Source: Ovis canadensis (lineage: Eukaryota; Chordata; Mammalia; Artiodactyla; Bovidae). Taken from it: 64,000 bases of DNA. How positions within the stretch are numbered: position 1 is the first letter of the stretch; each line of letters opens with the position of its first letter. The DNA lies in contig NC_091250.1 of the NCBI RefSeq assembly GCF_042477335.2, positions 133,459,384 through 133,523,383 of the forward strand, read 5' to 3'. The notes below the pieces were generated by a model that did no database searches, was not told where the DNA came from, and saw only the letters and a program-made list of their open reading frames with translations. Below, piece after piece: positions 1-11,679 of this stretch. Position numbers and translations under genes: made by a program.

Positions 1-925
1 TTTCCGCCACACTCGGTGGCTCCCCACTCTGAAGGCAGCTTTGCCCTCCAAGGGGGCTGGGGGCGTCTCTGTCCTGGCACCTCGCTTCTGGTGGAGCCAG
101 GAGAGAGGAACCCCTGAGGGCCGGGAGAATGGAATTACTGATGAGTTTTAGGCTCTCAAATTATACTTACACATGGGGATTTCACGAACAATCTCGGAGA
201 ACCTGAACGGGCTTTCTCCACCAAATTAGACCCGTGAAGGACACTCAGAGCCTGCAGGACACTGTCTTCCCAGCATGAGGTCCTGGTGGCCTTGGGGAGG
301 CAAGGGGCCCATCCTCTGAATTCCAGGTGCGGGAGCCCTCGGATGTTGTCGCTGGCCGTCAGCTACTGCAGGTCCTCAGGGCCCCTGGGAAAGCAGCTCT
401 CCTGTGGGCGGTGGGAGTGGACAGACCTGGGATCCCCCCAAGCTGGGTCCTGGCAACACCTGGGCTCAGCCAATCAGATGCGCCCTCCCAGGGCCCCGAA
501 CCCACGGGCCGCCTGAAAGGCTGGGAGGTACGGGTGTCATGGCAACGGCAACTGGCAAGACAGGCGGCCCCGGGACAGCGCCAGGGACCCCAGCCCGCCC
601 GAGCCTTCCGCTGCCCAGCACTGGAGTCTGCCGCAGCGGATTCTGGAACTCCTACTGACCTGTCACCACGGGGTCTAGAGAGGCGCCTGGGGGGACCAGG
701 GTTGGGGCCCAGCTCCTCACACTCCCCACCAAGCACAGACAGAGCAGCTGTGCTGGGGTTGACAGTTCTCCATCCCGCCGAGCCAGGAGACCCCACTTCA
801 CTGTAACCTCTTCCCTGAGGTCAGGCCATGACATGTCTAGGGAGGGGGCCACATGATTGTCCTGCCTTTCCATTCCCACTGGGCAGGGAGCAGGGATGAA
901 CCCTCAGCACGGAACCTGGGAAGAG
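1..925. other. GC-rich intergenic DNA, no gene recognised
   Basis: No splice-bounded coding exon, RNA gene or familiar repeat was recognised. A mildly AT-rich patch at about 130-235 contains AATTACT and AAATTAG motifs but is too weak to call. Open frames here are short and follow GC bias on both strands. Confidence 0.5.
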
Positions 926-1285
926 ACGCATCTGCATCCCTCCCCCACCATCCCCCACAATTCTCTCACTTATCCTGCACCCCATCCCCCACCCCTGCAT
1001 GCCCCTCCCCCACCATCCCCCACCATCCATCCCCCACCCCCACCATGCATCCCCCCACCATCCATCCCCCCACCATCCATCCCCCACCATCCATCCTCCA
1101 CCATTCCCCCATCCATCCCCCACCATCCCCCACCATCCATCCCCCACCATCCCCCCATCCATCCCCCACCATCCCCCACCATCCATCCCCCACCATCCCC
1201 CACCATCGCCCACCACCCCCTCCCCAGCCCCCACCCCTCCGTTTCCCATCCATCCCTCCCCCACCCCCCATACCCTCCAGTGTGA
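926..1285. repeat. C-rich tandem tract built on CCCCCACCATCCAT
   Basis: About 360 bp are built almost entirely from variants of CCCCCACCATCCAT and CCCCCACCATC. The + strand is nearly G-free, so strand asymmetry is extreme and the minus strand is G-rich. Repeat phase is irregular, as expected of slippage and unequal exchange. Open frames on both strands (Pro/His/Ser-rich on +, Gly/Trp/Met-rich on -) are products of the repeat and not genes. Confidence 0.9.
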
Positions 1286-2063
1286 CCAGTCACTCTGCTT
1301 GATGCCCCGGGCGGCTCCTGTGGCCCGTGGGGTCAAGGCCAGCCCCTCACATGACCTTTGAGAGCCCAGCAGCTCCCGCCTTTCTCCCCGTCCCTGGCGA
1401 CCCGCTTCCCTTCCTCCCTCGCCGTCCTTGGCCTTGGACACCACTCCCCAGCTCTCTCCCTCAGGGTCTCCTTCCCCAGGAAGCGCTCCCTGACCACTCG
1501 TGCAGGGCAAGGAGAGCCTGCAAGTGCCAGGCGTCAGAGCCCAGTGTGCACACACCCAGGACGCCCTCTCTGGGCGCAGCCCCGGGGCCCCTGCCCAGCT
1601 CCCCACAGCTTCACTTCAGCTCTACAGAGGCTGGGGTCAGACCCTTCAGTGCCCGCTGCTTGCCCCCACTTCCCAAGGGTCCAGACCTGGATGTGGTCCT
1701 TCCATCCCAGCTGAGCACCCACCCCACACTCCAGGTGCTTGGGCTGCAAGCAGGACGCCCTCCTGGGCCCCTTCCTCACTCTTGGCCCCATCCTTCCATA
1801 CCCTCTGACCCTCATACCCTGCCCAGCCCACACGTCTGTGGTGCAGACTCTGCCCAAGGCCCTCAGCCCCCAGCTCTGCGGCCCCGGGAGCCCCACCCAC
1901 CAGCAGTGTGATGCACTGTGCCCTCCGCGTGCTCTGACGCTGGGGTGGTGCCCCTCATTGGTCTCTGAGCTCTCATCACTGGGGAGGTCTCACGTGCCTC
2001 ACAAGCAGGACAGGGCTTTGCTGACCCCTCGGTACCCCTCACAGCCAAACTCCAGTGAATATC
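1286..2063. other. GC-rich intergenic DNA, no gene recognised
   Basis: C-rich unique-looking sequence between the simple repeat and a BovB fragment. No exon with acceptor, donor and a recognisable protein was found. Confidence 0.5.
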
Positions 2064-2857
2064 GCTGAATTAATGCAGATGACACCACCCTTATGGCAGA
2101 AAGTGAAGAGGAGCTAAAAAGCCTCTTGATGAAAGTGAAAGAGGAGAGCGAAAAAGTTGACTTAAAGCTCAACATTCAGAAAATGAAGATCATGGCATCC
2201 GGTCCCATCACTTCCTGGGAAATAGATGGGGAAACAGTAGAAACAGTGTCAGACTTTATTTTGGGGGGCTCCAAAATCACTGCAGATGGTGACTGCAGCC
2301 ATGAAATTAAAAGACGCTTACTCCTTGGAAGAAAAGTTATGACCAACCTAGAGAGTATATTCAAAAGCAGACCTTATTTTGCCGACTAAGGTCCGTCTAG
2401 TCAAGGCTATGGTTTTTCCTGTGGTCATGTATGGATGTGAGAGTTGGGCTGTGAAGAAGGCTGGGCGCCGAAGAATTGATGCTTTTGAACTGTGGTGTTG
2501 GAGAAGACTCTTGAGAGTCCCTTGGACTGCAAGGAGATCCAACCAGTCCATTCTGAAGGAGATCAGCCCTGGGATTTCTTTGGAAGGAATGATGCTGAAG
2601 CTGAAACTCCAGTACTTTGGCCACCTCATGCGAAGCATTGACTCATTGGAAAAGACTCTGATGCTGGGAGGGATTGGGGGCAGGAGGAGAAGGGGACGAC
2701 AGAGGATGAGATGGCTGGATGGCATCATGGACTCGATGGACGTGAGTCTGAGTGAACTCCGGGAGTTGGTGATGGACAGGGAGGCCTGGCGTGCTGCGGT
2801 TCATGGGGTCGCAGAGAGTCGGACACGACTGAGCGACTGGACTGAACTGAATGAGTG
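2064..2857 (+). mobile_element. 5'-truncated BovB (RTE) LINE, 3' end
   Basis: The left part encodes the stretch just after the reverse-transcriptase active site, starting ADDTTLMAESEEELKSLL at about 2078. The remainder is the BovB 3' end, closing with GAGTCGGACACGACTGAGCG and the GAACTGAACTGA-type tail. The frame is broken near 2370-2385 compared with the other BovB copies in this window: one frame closes with a stop at 2387-2389 and the downstream reading continues in another frame. Only about 0.8 kb of a roughly 3-kb element remains, with no endonuclease or full RT, so it is a dead copy. Orientation is +, unlike the larger BovB copies to the right. Confidence 0.93.
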
Positions 2858-4187
2858 AAAGTCACCCAGTGGATCAGCAGAACCCGTGGCTCAGACTCCT
2901 GTCCACCAGTTTCACTCGGAAAGCAGCCACATGTTCCAGGACCCGTGGGGGCAGAGCCTTGGCCGCAAGCAGCCACGGGATGGAGCCGGCCTGTGAGCCA
3001 GGTCTTGCGCTCTGACGCTTGCCAGCCCTGACCTCCGCCTGCTGCTCTCCAGTGTCCGGGGTGGCGGGCTAGGAGGAGCCTGGTGAGAGGGCGCCCCGCC
3101 CTTCTCTGAGCCCCTGTGGGGATGATGGGGGGCCTCCCCCAGGGCAGGGGCGTTGGTGTGGGGCGAGGGCGAGGGGGGTGAAGGGCTCGGGGGCAGGTCA
3201 GAGAGCCCAGAGCTCAGGGTCCCAAGAGGAGCCGTTTATGGGCCTGTGGCCCAGAGCACTCCTGCCTGGGAGCCCCTCAGGGGTGGATGGGCCCAGACCC
3301 TCCAGTGAGTGCCAGGGTCAGGGGGCGTCCTTCCTGACCCCTGACCCTGGCCTCTCCCCACGCGTGCCCTCCAGTCCTGGGCCTCCAGGCCTCTCCCCAC
3401 GGTCAGTGCCCGCGGGTGGGGTGGGGGCAGGGACACACCCCTGAGAACCCGCTGGATCTGACAGGCTCTGGGGGCGGGAGGCTGAGACAGACAGACGCGC
3501 CCCGAGCTGCCGAGCTGCCACCGGGAGGTCATGGTGCAGGAGGGAGGGGTCCTGGGGAGGGCTGACCCAGGCCTGGAGAGGCGGGGGTGACAAGCCCTGG
3601 GGACCTCGGGGGCAGGGAAGGAGGCAGGCACACAGCCCGCACGCGGGGCTGAACCGAAGAGGGCGTGAGCTGACCGCTCACCGACCCCCTACCCGGCCAA
3701 CTGAGCCTGGGGTCAAGGGCCACGTGCCTGAAGGCAGGGGAGTCGCCTGGAAGTGGGGGCCACGCTGGAGAGACCCTGGAGGCGGAGCTGGAGCTGGGGC
3801 GGGGTGAGGCCAGGCGTCCCTGACCTGGGGCGGGGTTGAGGAGTCGAGTTCAGGGCCCATCTGCCCAGCACTAGCTTTGGAAGCCCGGGGCTCGGCGGGG
3901 TGTGAGGTCTGGAGGCCGGGGGTCGCCCCTGGAAGTCTGGCCTTGGACTCTGCGGTAGAGGGTGACGGGCCACAGGGGCCGGGGGAGCGCGGCGCAGGTC
4001 CCAGCTCCCAGGGGCGCCCAGCCCTACCCCCCGGCATCCCGGCCCGGGGCTTCATCGGCGCCCCCTCCCCCAGCCGGCCAGGCGCGGCGCCGGCGGCCCC
4101 GGGGACTCGGACACGGGGACACGCGCACGGGGACCGCTGACACCCGTCAGGCCCGATAACGGGCGCGGCGCCACCGACGCCGCGAGC
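2858..4187. other. GC-rich intergenic DNA grading into a CpG-dense patch
   Basis: No coding exon recognised. Base composition becomes strongly CpG-rich from about 3,950; that part is listed separately. Confidence 0.45.
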
Positions 4188-4560
4188 GCATTAATCTTCC
4201 CCAAATTAAAATCTGCAGCGCGGCGTTTAAGATTGAGGCCACCACGGTTCAGCGCGGTGTGACCGCCAATTTTGATAAAAGTGTTTTAGGAGAGAGGAGA
4301 CGGAGACAAATTGCCTGCGCGGCGGCGCGGCGGGTAAGAGGCGCGCGGACCCCGGGTCGCCGCCCGGCGCTTCCTCCGCGCGTCCTGGGACCGCGCCCCC
4401 CTCCGGGGCCGCCGAAGAGGGGTCTCCCCCGGGACGGGCTCCGCGCCGGAGGCCGCGTGCCCTGACCCGCGGAGCCGGCAGGTGCCCTGGCTCGGTGTCG
4501 TTTCCTGGGCGCCCGCCGAGTGGAAAGTGGTGGCGGGGCCCGCGCGCACTCAGGGGTCCC
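3950..4560. other. CpG-island-like patch without an annotated gene
   Basis: CpG dinucleotides are dense at about 3,960-4,185 and 4,310-4,540, flanking the AT-rich island at 4,188-4,300. No start codon, splice pattern or protein family explains it. It could be the promoter of a noncoding transcript or the CpG-rich shoulder of a developmental enhancer. Composition is seen directly; promoter activity is not shown. Confidence 0.5.
4188..4300. promoter_or_regulatory. Candidate conserved noncoding element (AT-rich, homeodomain motifs)
   Basis: An abrupt AT-rich island inside CpG-rich DNA, containing GCATTAATC, CCAAATTAAAATC, GTTTAAGATTG and CCAATTTTGATAAAAG. No repeat family matches it. The motif content resembles homeodomain-binding enhancers near developmental genes. 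NKX1-1, about 35 kb to the right, is the only developmental regulator in the window. Function is inference. Confidence 0.4.
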
Positions 4561-5423
4561 GCCCAGGCCCACACCGGCTGGTGCGGCCCCCAGGACGGCT
4601 CAGCGCCCTCCAGACCCGCGGAGGGTGGCCTGGACGCCTGGCCACCTGGGGTCCGGCCCGGGAGGGGTGGGCTACCCAGGGGGAGCTTCGCCAGGCTTTC
4701 CCTGACTCCACAAAGGGGGCCGCCTTCTCAACTCTCTTCCTAGCGGGCTCTGCCTTTATCCAGGTTCAGGCCAAAGCCCCTCCCTCTGTGTGGTACCCCT
4801 CCCCAGCTCCATCACCCACCAGCCCTCCAGACCCCGTCGTGGCCCCTTATTCCCCTGCCCGCTCCTTGGAGCAGGGCTGAGCCCCCTCTCCGGGTTCCTT
4901 CTGTCCGTGGTCATCCCTGGCGCTGGCCCAGCTGGTCCCCCACCCCATTCTACCAGCCCTCGGGCCACAGCCTCACTCCCTTCAGCTTCCTGGCACCAGA
5001 GCCTGGCTGGCCAGAGCTGCGCCGTCGGGAGGGGGCCGGGGGGGGCAGGTGGGCCACAGGCATGCCCATTCCCTGAAAGAAGCACAAGCACTGGCCTGGT
5101 CAGAAAAGGATCAATGGTCTCAGAAGGAGCTCTCCTGGTGGGCTTCCTGGAGGAGGGGGCTTTCTCAGCCAACCCCGAGGAAGGAGCAGGGAGGGACTAG
5201 CGTGGACAAGGGATGGAGGCAGGGAAGTCCCACAGGGCTGGAAACGGGAAGGGAGGGGCCAGCAGCCCTCCAGTCATGATGGACCAGGCCCCACAGGAGG
5301 TGGCTGGCCTTCCCTCCACTAAATGCGAAGTTGACAGCCTCCGCCTTTCCTCGCCAAGTTCCAGCAAGAAGCACACAGTTTACATCAGGTGTCGCCTGCC
5401 TGCTCCTCTCCTCCCCTGAGCAG
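4561..5423. other. GC-rich intergenic DNA, no gene recognised
   Basis: No coding exon, RNA gene or repeat family recognised. Confidence 0.45.
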
Positions 5424-5770
5424 CCGTGAAATTGATATTTAAAACTAATTGTACGGCGCCCTCCGGGCGGCTGGCCAGGCAGCCCCGGACAGCGGCCGCG
5501 CTCATTCCATCTGGCCTCAGGCTCTGTCCATGACCCCAGCCAGGAGATTGGGGGCTGAGGGTGAGGGGCTTATCTCCCGCCAACAGTGGCTGCCCCAGCC
5601 CCGCCTGCCGGCCGAGCCCCCTCAGTTGCCTGGCAGCCACCCCCTCCTCAGAGTGTGGCCTTCCCATCCCATCACATCCAATTACTGACCCGCCTGCTGT
5701 CTGGGGCTCAGATCAAATCACTCAGCTGCGGTGAGGAGCCCCAAACAGGTCAATCTCATCCGGTTAGACA
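5424..5770. promoter_or_regulatory. Candidate conserved noncoding element, two cores
   Basis: The first core at 5,424-5,456 contains GAAATTGATATTTAAAAC followed by TAATTGT. The second at about 5,676-5,765 contains CCAATTACTGACC, CAGATCAAATCA and GTCAATCTCATC. Both are non-repetitive and AT-rich against a GC-rich background. Enhancer role is inferred from composition and from the similar islands elsewhere in the window. Confidence 0.3.
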
Positions 5771-6487
5771 CGGTGTCCACCGTCCGGCCACGGGCAGCCC
5801 GCCTTGGGAGCCGGAGGCGGCGAGCGTGGTCCAGGGAGCAGAGTGGACCCCGCCCTGGCTGACGTGCATGCCAGGTGAGGCTCAAGGCCAGGTCAGAGAC
5901 CATCGTCCATGAGCACAGGCTCGCTCAGCCGCACACCGGAGGGCAGGGGTCTCCAGAGAGGTCAGCAGCAGCTGTGACCACCGGGCTCCCTGACGGCTCT
6001 GCCGTCCGGGCCTCCGAAATCTGTCTTCATCCAGAACCCACTGTGGGGGCCTGCCCACACAAACGGGGTCTTTGCAATGTGATTAGTGATGCTGAGGTCC
6101 TGGTGGAGCAGGAGAGCCCTTAGAACAACGATAGGTGTCATCACCAAAACATTGGGAGAAACACACGGGGTGAAGGCAGGAGGGGCGTCTGGAAGGCAGC
6201 AGGGACGGGAAGGAAGGCCAGGGAAGGGGGACCCTGCCGAGAACCTTCCCTGCCGGCACCTTGGGTCCGACCCCTGGCCTCTACACAGGGAGAGAGTGTG
6301 CCTCTGTCCTTTGAACCCGCCAGGTTGCAGTACCTGCTACGCCGCCCCCTGAGATGAACGTGTCCTGTGTGGAGAGGGAAACCCCCGCCTCCAGGCCCCA
6401 CCCACGGCTTCTCTCTGCCTCTGCTATGCTCTCCTCCCGAGCCGTGTCCCAGTCATGGCCTCTCACTTCCCACACCCAGACCCTGGC
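5771..6487. other. Intergenic DNA, no gene recognised
   Basis: Mixed-composition unique-looking sequence. No exon or repeat family could be assigned. Confidence 0.45.
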
Positions 6488-6745
6488 GACCACCACCGTC
6501 ACCACTACCACCATCATCACCATCACGACCACCATCACCCATCACCAGTACACGTTACCACGACCACCATCACCAGCAACCACAACCATCATCTCCACCA
6601 TCATCACCAAACCATCACCACCATTACCATCCCCACCGTCATCATCATTCCCACATTTACCGTTGTTGTCTTCGCCATCAACTCCTTACTCGTGTCATTT
6701 GTCATCTATCATTACCACCCTGGTCAACATCGTCACCCCCACCTT
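6488..6745 (+). repeat. (CAC/CAT)n trinucleotide-derived repeat
   Basis: An imperfect run of CAC, CAT and ACC triplets (for example CACCACTACCACCATCATC). It yields His/Thr/Pro-rich open frames in all three + frames, which shows the frames are artefacts. It lies between unique sequence and the AT-rich island at 7,020. Confidence 0.88.
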
Positions 6746-7019
6746 CATCATCCAAAATCAATTTTCAGCTTCAGAGTCGAAGGCCAGGCCTTGGATGACT
6801 CACCCAAGGCCTCTCCAGGGTTTGCAGCAGAGCCAGGGCTCGGACACCTTCCACCTGGATTTCCGTTCTCATCCCTAGGGAGAAGCACTGCCTACGAAGC
6901 CCGGAGTCGCGCCCCCCCCCCATCCTCCTCCCTCCTGGACACTCGCTGATTTTCCGGCCTGTGCCACAATCAATTTTGCTCGAGGCCTGCACCTTGCCCA
7001 CTCCCTCAGTCACGCCCCG

Positions 7020-7345
7020 GCTCTGTAAGACTAGAGAATCCTCTTCCATAATACCCGATAAATAACCTGGATTTAATTGAATTAATATCGACAGCATGTA
7101 ATTGCTCCTTGTTGCTCGAGCCTGCCTAGGAGGGGTCGTGAGGGGGCGGGGCGGTGAGGTTATTGCTTCAAAAAAAAAAATGCCCTCAGCCCGGAGCAGC
7201 GTTTTGGCCTTATTATTATAGTAATAATGAGGGCCGCTGATTTGATCTCTCCTTCCACAATAGCGCACACGCCACTACATAAACAGCCAAAGTCCTTTGT
7301 CCCTGTGGGCTGTTTGTGGGTAATTAAAATCAATAGGCTCTTCCT
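7020..7345. promoter_or_regulatory. Candidate conserved noncoding element (strong AT-rich island)
   Basis: Two AT-rich cores are separated by a GC-rich stretch. The left core has GATAAATAACC, TTTAATTGAATTAAT (about 7,073-7,086) and GTAATTGCTCC. The right core has TTATTA and TAATAA as inverted arms at 7,210-7,215 and 7,222-7,227, then GGCCGCTGATTTGATC and GGGTAATTAAAATCAATAGG at about 7,318-7,338. No transposon or open frame explains it. The motif density suggests a homeodomain/SOX-type developmental enhancer; this is inference. Confidence 0.5.
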
Positions 7346-7712
7346 CACAGACCTTCTTAGCCTCCTCCAAGCTCAGGGCTCGGGGCTGCCGTGTTTTGGA
7401 CCAGCAAACGGTCTCCCCACCCGCTCCCGGCTGGCCCTCCCGGCCCAGCACTTTTGGAAATGGCCACAGTCCCAGAGGTGGTGGGGTGGGGGGTGGTGTG
7501 GGTCCAGGAAGCTGGCGCTGAGGTCTGTGTCTGAGGGTACAACCCCAAACGAAGCCGATGCAGGGGGCCCAGTGGTGATCACCAGCAGGACCCCCAAGTG
7601 GGGGCTTCCCTGGGCTCAGGGTCTGGGAGGAGGGGCTCAGAAGGGGCTCCCGCATCCCGGTCTGGGGACAGCTGCCTTCCCTGGCTCTGCCTACAGTGTC
7701 TGTGGACCCATA

Positions 7713-7809
7713 AACTCCGGGAGCTGGTGATGGACAAGGAGGCCTGGCTCGCTGCTGTCCATGGGGTCGCTGAGAGTTGGACACGGCTGAGCAACTGAAC
7801 TGAACTGAA
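7713..7809 (+). mobile_element. Bov-A / BovB 3'-end fragment
   Basis: Contains GGAGCTGGTGATGGACAAGG, GAGGCCTGGCTCGCTGC and GAGAGTTGGACACGGCTGAG, ending in GAACTGAACTGAA. This is the terminal module shared by BovB LINEs and Bov-A SINEs. Only about 100 bp remain. Confidence 0.88.
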
Positions 7810-10800
7810 GCCCCAGGGGGCACGTGACCGCCTCCCTGGAGCCCTGCCCAGGGTTCACATCCCGTCCAGTCCTGGGATGGCCCCTGGGAGGTGGAGGCTC
7901 AGTCTCCCGAAGGCTGCTGAGCAGACCGGCACCCAGGGGCCTCCGCGTGCCGGGTCCACCCAGGCCCTCCGGGCTCACACAGGAGGCCCAAGGCACACAC
8001 GCACACATGTGCTCATGCCCCTCCTGCAGCCTGGGGGCCCTGAGCTGCCCCCTCCAAGCCCAGTGCGGTCAGCCTCGGGTCTGAGGCCTCCAGCGAGGCT
8101 TGGGCAGCCTCGGCCCCTGCTCCCTGCTCCTGGCAGCCACCTGGTCATGGGCAGAGAGGGGCGCAGCTGGGTGCCTCTCTGGGCTGGGTGCCACAAGAGT
8201 GCCAGTGTCCCCTGAGTTTAGCATCCAGGAGAGCGAGCTCCCGCTCTAGCCTGGGAGCACTCCGGCCCCTGGACTGGGTGGGAACACTGGAGGACGTGGC
8301 AGGCACGTGGCAACCCCCTCTCAAGGCCGAGGTGGCCCCCGGCGGTCCCGGAGGTGCAGGCAGGGGCCTTCAGCAGGTGCGGACGAGGCCCACCCTGGGC
8401 CCGGGCCTGCGGCTCAGGCTGCCAGTGGCTTGGGCAGGAGCTGGCTCAGTGTCGTCCACAGCGTCTTTCCAGCCCTGGAGAGCATCAGGTCAGTTGGTGC
8501 TGCACCCGCCGCCCGTGAGGTGGCTGCGGCAGGGCCTCCCGTCCGCCAAGCACAGCTGCTGTGCCAGGGGTGGGGAGAGCCAGGTGCGCGGAGAGCCAGG
8601 TGCGCGGAGAGCCCGCACGTGGCCCTGGAGGCAAGCTGGTCTCGGCAGCAAGGCGGGGGCTGCTGCAGGGCACAAGGGGTGGGGGCTCATGAGCCCCCAA
8701 CTCCTGCTGGCGTGTCTGTGCTGGGCCCCGTCTCTGCTCGACTGTCCACCCAGAACCAGGGAGAAGGGTCAGGGCAGGTGGTCAGCCAGGCCGCCTCTCC
8801 CCACACTCCTGCATGGGCATGGCCTGTGGTCACCTGGCTCAGGTGCCAGGCTGTGAGGTGCCCTGGGGGGCAGAGGCCACGGGCAGGTCAGTGTCTGCAG
8901 ATAGGCGATGGGGAGCGGGTGGAGTGACCTGGCCAAGCCCCCGCCGTGGGCCCTGTCCCCCGGGCGCAGGGGCCTGGCTGAGACCCCAGCACAGCTCTCT
9001 ACCCCCACGGAGGCAGGCGCGGCTGCTGGGGGCCTGGAAATCACGTCGCGGGCACAGCGAGCGCGTGGCGGTCTCAACCTGCTGGGGACGACGGCGGGCC
9101 ACCCCTGCCAGCACCATGCCCGCCCTGCCCTGAGTACAGTGGCCGAACCGGGTGCAAGCCACTCTGCCCTGCCCCGTGCTCGGCTCTTGGGTGCCCAGTG
9201 GGGGCAGGGCCCAGGTGCCAGGCCCCCACTCTCACCCCAGGGGACCCTGCCCCATGTGCCAGGCTCCCTCCTGCCAGCCCTGGGCAAGCAGGACAGGGGT
9301 GTGCGGACCTGGCCAGCCCACCAACCAGAGGGACGAGGGGTAAGCCCGGGGCCAGCTGTTCCACCCACGGAACCAGGGCCTCTCCCCGCGCCCGCGGACG
9401 GCAGTGGGGGCCGGGGAGACTCGGTTCTCTACTAAAAGGACCGTCTTCTGAGCTCCGTCCTGCTTCGTTAAGGCCAACCTGAGCTGCATCGCCTGCAGTC
9501 GGGGATGGGGGTGCTGACCAGCTGGAGAACACCTCTGCCTGCCGAGCGGTCCTCCCGGGACAGTGACCCATGGCCGGTACCGGCCAGTCCCCGCGTCTGT
9601 GTGGCCGCTGACCTCTGTGTGGTTGTTGGCTGCTTTTTAATTAACTCCTGCCATCTCACCCCCAGCAAGGAGGCCCCGGAAGAGGGCGGGGTCGCTGCTC
9701 CTTCTGAAACCCCTCTGGGCTGACTCGGGGGTCCCTGCCTCCGCACCCCCAGCCCTGCGCCCCTCCAGCCCGCGGTGCGGGAACCCCACGGTGTGACCAC
9801 AAGTCCTCCAGCCCTCACGGGCATCCGCCCCGGGACGCTGCGCTCGCGGAGGAGCCAGGGGCTTTGGGGAGGCCAGGCCATCCAGGGGATGCCCAGGGAG
9901 GGGAGGGAGTGAGGCCGCCTGAGCGTGGACAGGTTCCCTTGCAGGAGCTGGGGCTGCCGGCCTGGGGCCCGCTCCCCGCAGCGGGGCTGCTTCTAGGTCC
10001 GTGGCCAGAGAGGACCCTGGGGGCGCCCGCGAGGTGCTGGGCCTGGGGAAGAGTGGGCGGCGCACACAGAGGGGGGCGCCATCTTCGCCTGGACAGGTCA
10101 GGGGGTGCCTCCCAGAAGCGGCAACAATGAAGTGAGGCCACGGTCCTAAGGCTGCAGGTGAGCGCGGCTGGAACACAGAAGCGTGTGGCTGGGGGGCCCG
10201 AGCGGGGAGGCAGGAGACAGGGTGGGGAGGGGCTCTGCGGGGAGTGGGGGTTCCGCTCTGGGAGGCTCTGCAGGCCGCGGCCCCAGCAGCTGCTGCACCC
10301 CAGCCCGCGGCCCTGGAGGGCAGGCAGGCACCGCCCAGCCCCCGAGTGAATCAGCCGCAGACTTGCTTCAGCGTCCCTGTGCCCGCCCCACCCCGCCCCA
10401 CCCCCTGCACCCCTGCCCCATCTCCCCACTTTCCTCCCCCGACCCTGTCACAGGCCCCTGTGCTTCAGCCATGCTGACCCCCAGGACGAGGGAGTAGATG
10501 GGGTGGGCCACACCCGGGGCTGCAGAGACGCACGCTCACAACCACCAACGCGACCAGGACAGACACAAAGCCAGCGGCTCACACACAGCAGCACACGGGT
10601 CACCTCTACGGGCACGCAGAGGCTCCCTAGTGCACACACACGCACACTTGTGAGCACACAGCTCACAGCAGTGGCACCAGCCCCCCACATGGCGCATGGG
10701 GGCCACGCGGCACCTCACCCCAGCCGCCTCGCACACCAGGTGCCCTCTCGGGACAGCAGGGGCAGGGAAGCCACAGTGGCCGCCGGGAAGACCAGGGGCC

Positions 10801-11679
10801 CATTGCCGTGTGGGTCCTGCGTCTCGCTGACGGCCCCTTGGAAGGTGCCCACACTGTGGGCTCGTCTCTGGGGAAACACGGTCCAGCACAAGGCCACCCA
10901 GGCTGTTGGTTGGAGGACGGCGCCTGGCGGAGGGGTCTGGGCTCGGCCGGTTCTGTCTGGAGGGGCCATCGGGGCTCACCAGGCGACCCCAGGGCAGGTG
11001 GGGTCCCGGCTGTGCCCTGAGCTCCAGCGCAGGTGGTGGGGACAACCCAGCCCACGGACGTCCTGCGGCCCTGCCCTTTGCCAGTCCATCCCCACGCCTG
11101 GCCTGGGGCTGGCGGCCCCCGCACGGGGCAGGACTTGGCGGTCGGGCCCCAGCCATACCCCCCACCACCCAGCTCGGGCTCCTCCCTGCCCACACCCAGG
11201 GTGAGAGCCCCAGGCCCCTTTGTCCCCGATGCCAGTTCAGGATGCCCGCCGCTCCGAGGGGCCTGCCTCCCCCCGCAGGAGGGATCTCCGGCCTCCATGT
11301 GGCCCCAGAGCGGGTGGGCCCAGCCCGGCCCTGTGTGAGCACCAGATTGGGCCAGGCTGGGGCTCCCCAGGGGCACGTCTGAGGGCCCGTCACCATGTCC
11401 AGGGCTCCTGGGTGGGCGCAGGCAGGCACACAGCAGGCCCGGGGTGGGGGGGCGCATCACCAAAGCCAGTCACCCTGATCGTGCTCCTGGGAACGGGGCC
11501 TCCTTGGAGCTGAGAGGCGCCAGGCAGGGTCCCGCTGGGGGCGGGGGCAGCCAGGCGCCCAGGAGAAGCCAAGATTTCCCAAGTCAGGCCCCACGGGCGA
11601 GCAGTCAGGGCCCCCGCCGAGGTTCCCCAGCTGGAGGCGCCCCGCGGCTCAGCGCAGGGCGAGGGGGCAGCCTCCGCCC
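7810..11679. other. Long GC-rich intergenic stretch, no gene recognised
   Basis: About 3.9 kb of GC-rich DNA. Several open frames exceed 150 codons on both strands (for example minus 10,536-11,429), but they have Pro/Gly/Ala/Arg-biased composition, no family resemblance and no consistent splice context. A small tandem motif, AGAGCCAGGTGCGCGG, repeats at about 8,575-8,612. A short TTTTTAATTAACTCC patch lies near 9,636. Confidence 0.45.

Noticed and set aside
6455-6949. His-rich open frame resembling a metal-binding protein
   Set aside because: It is the translation of a (CAC/CAT)n simple repeat, and all three frames are open.
10536-11429. 297-codon minus-strand open frame
   Set aside because: Same reasons: high GC, low-complexity residues, overlapping long frames in other phases.
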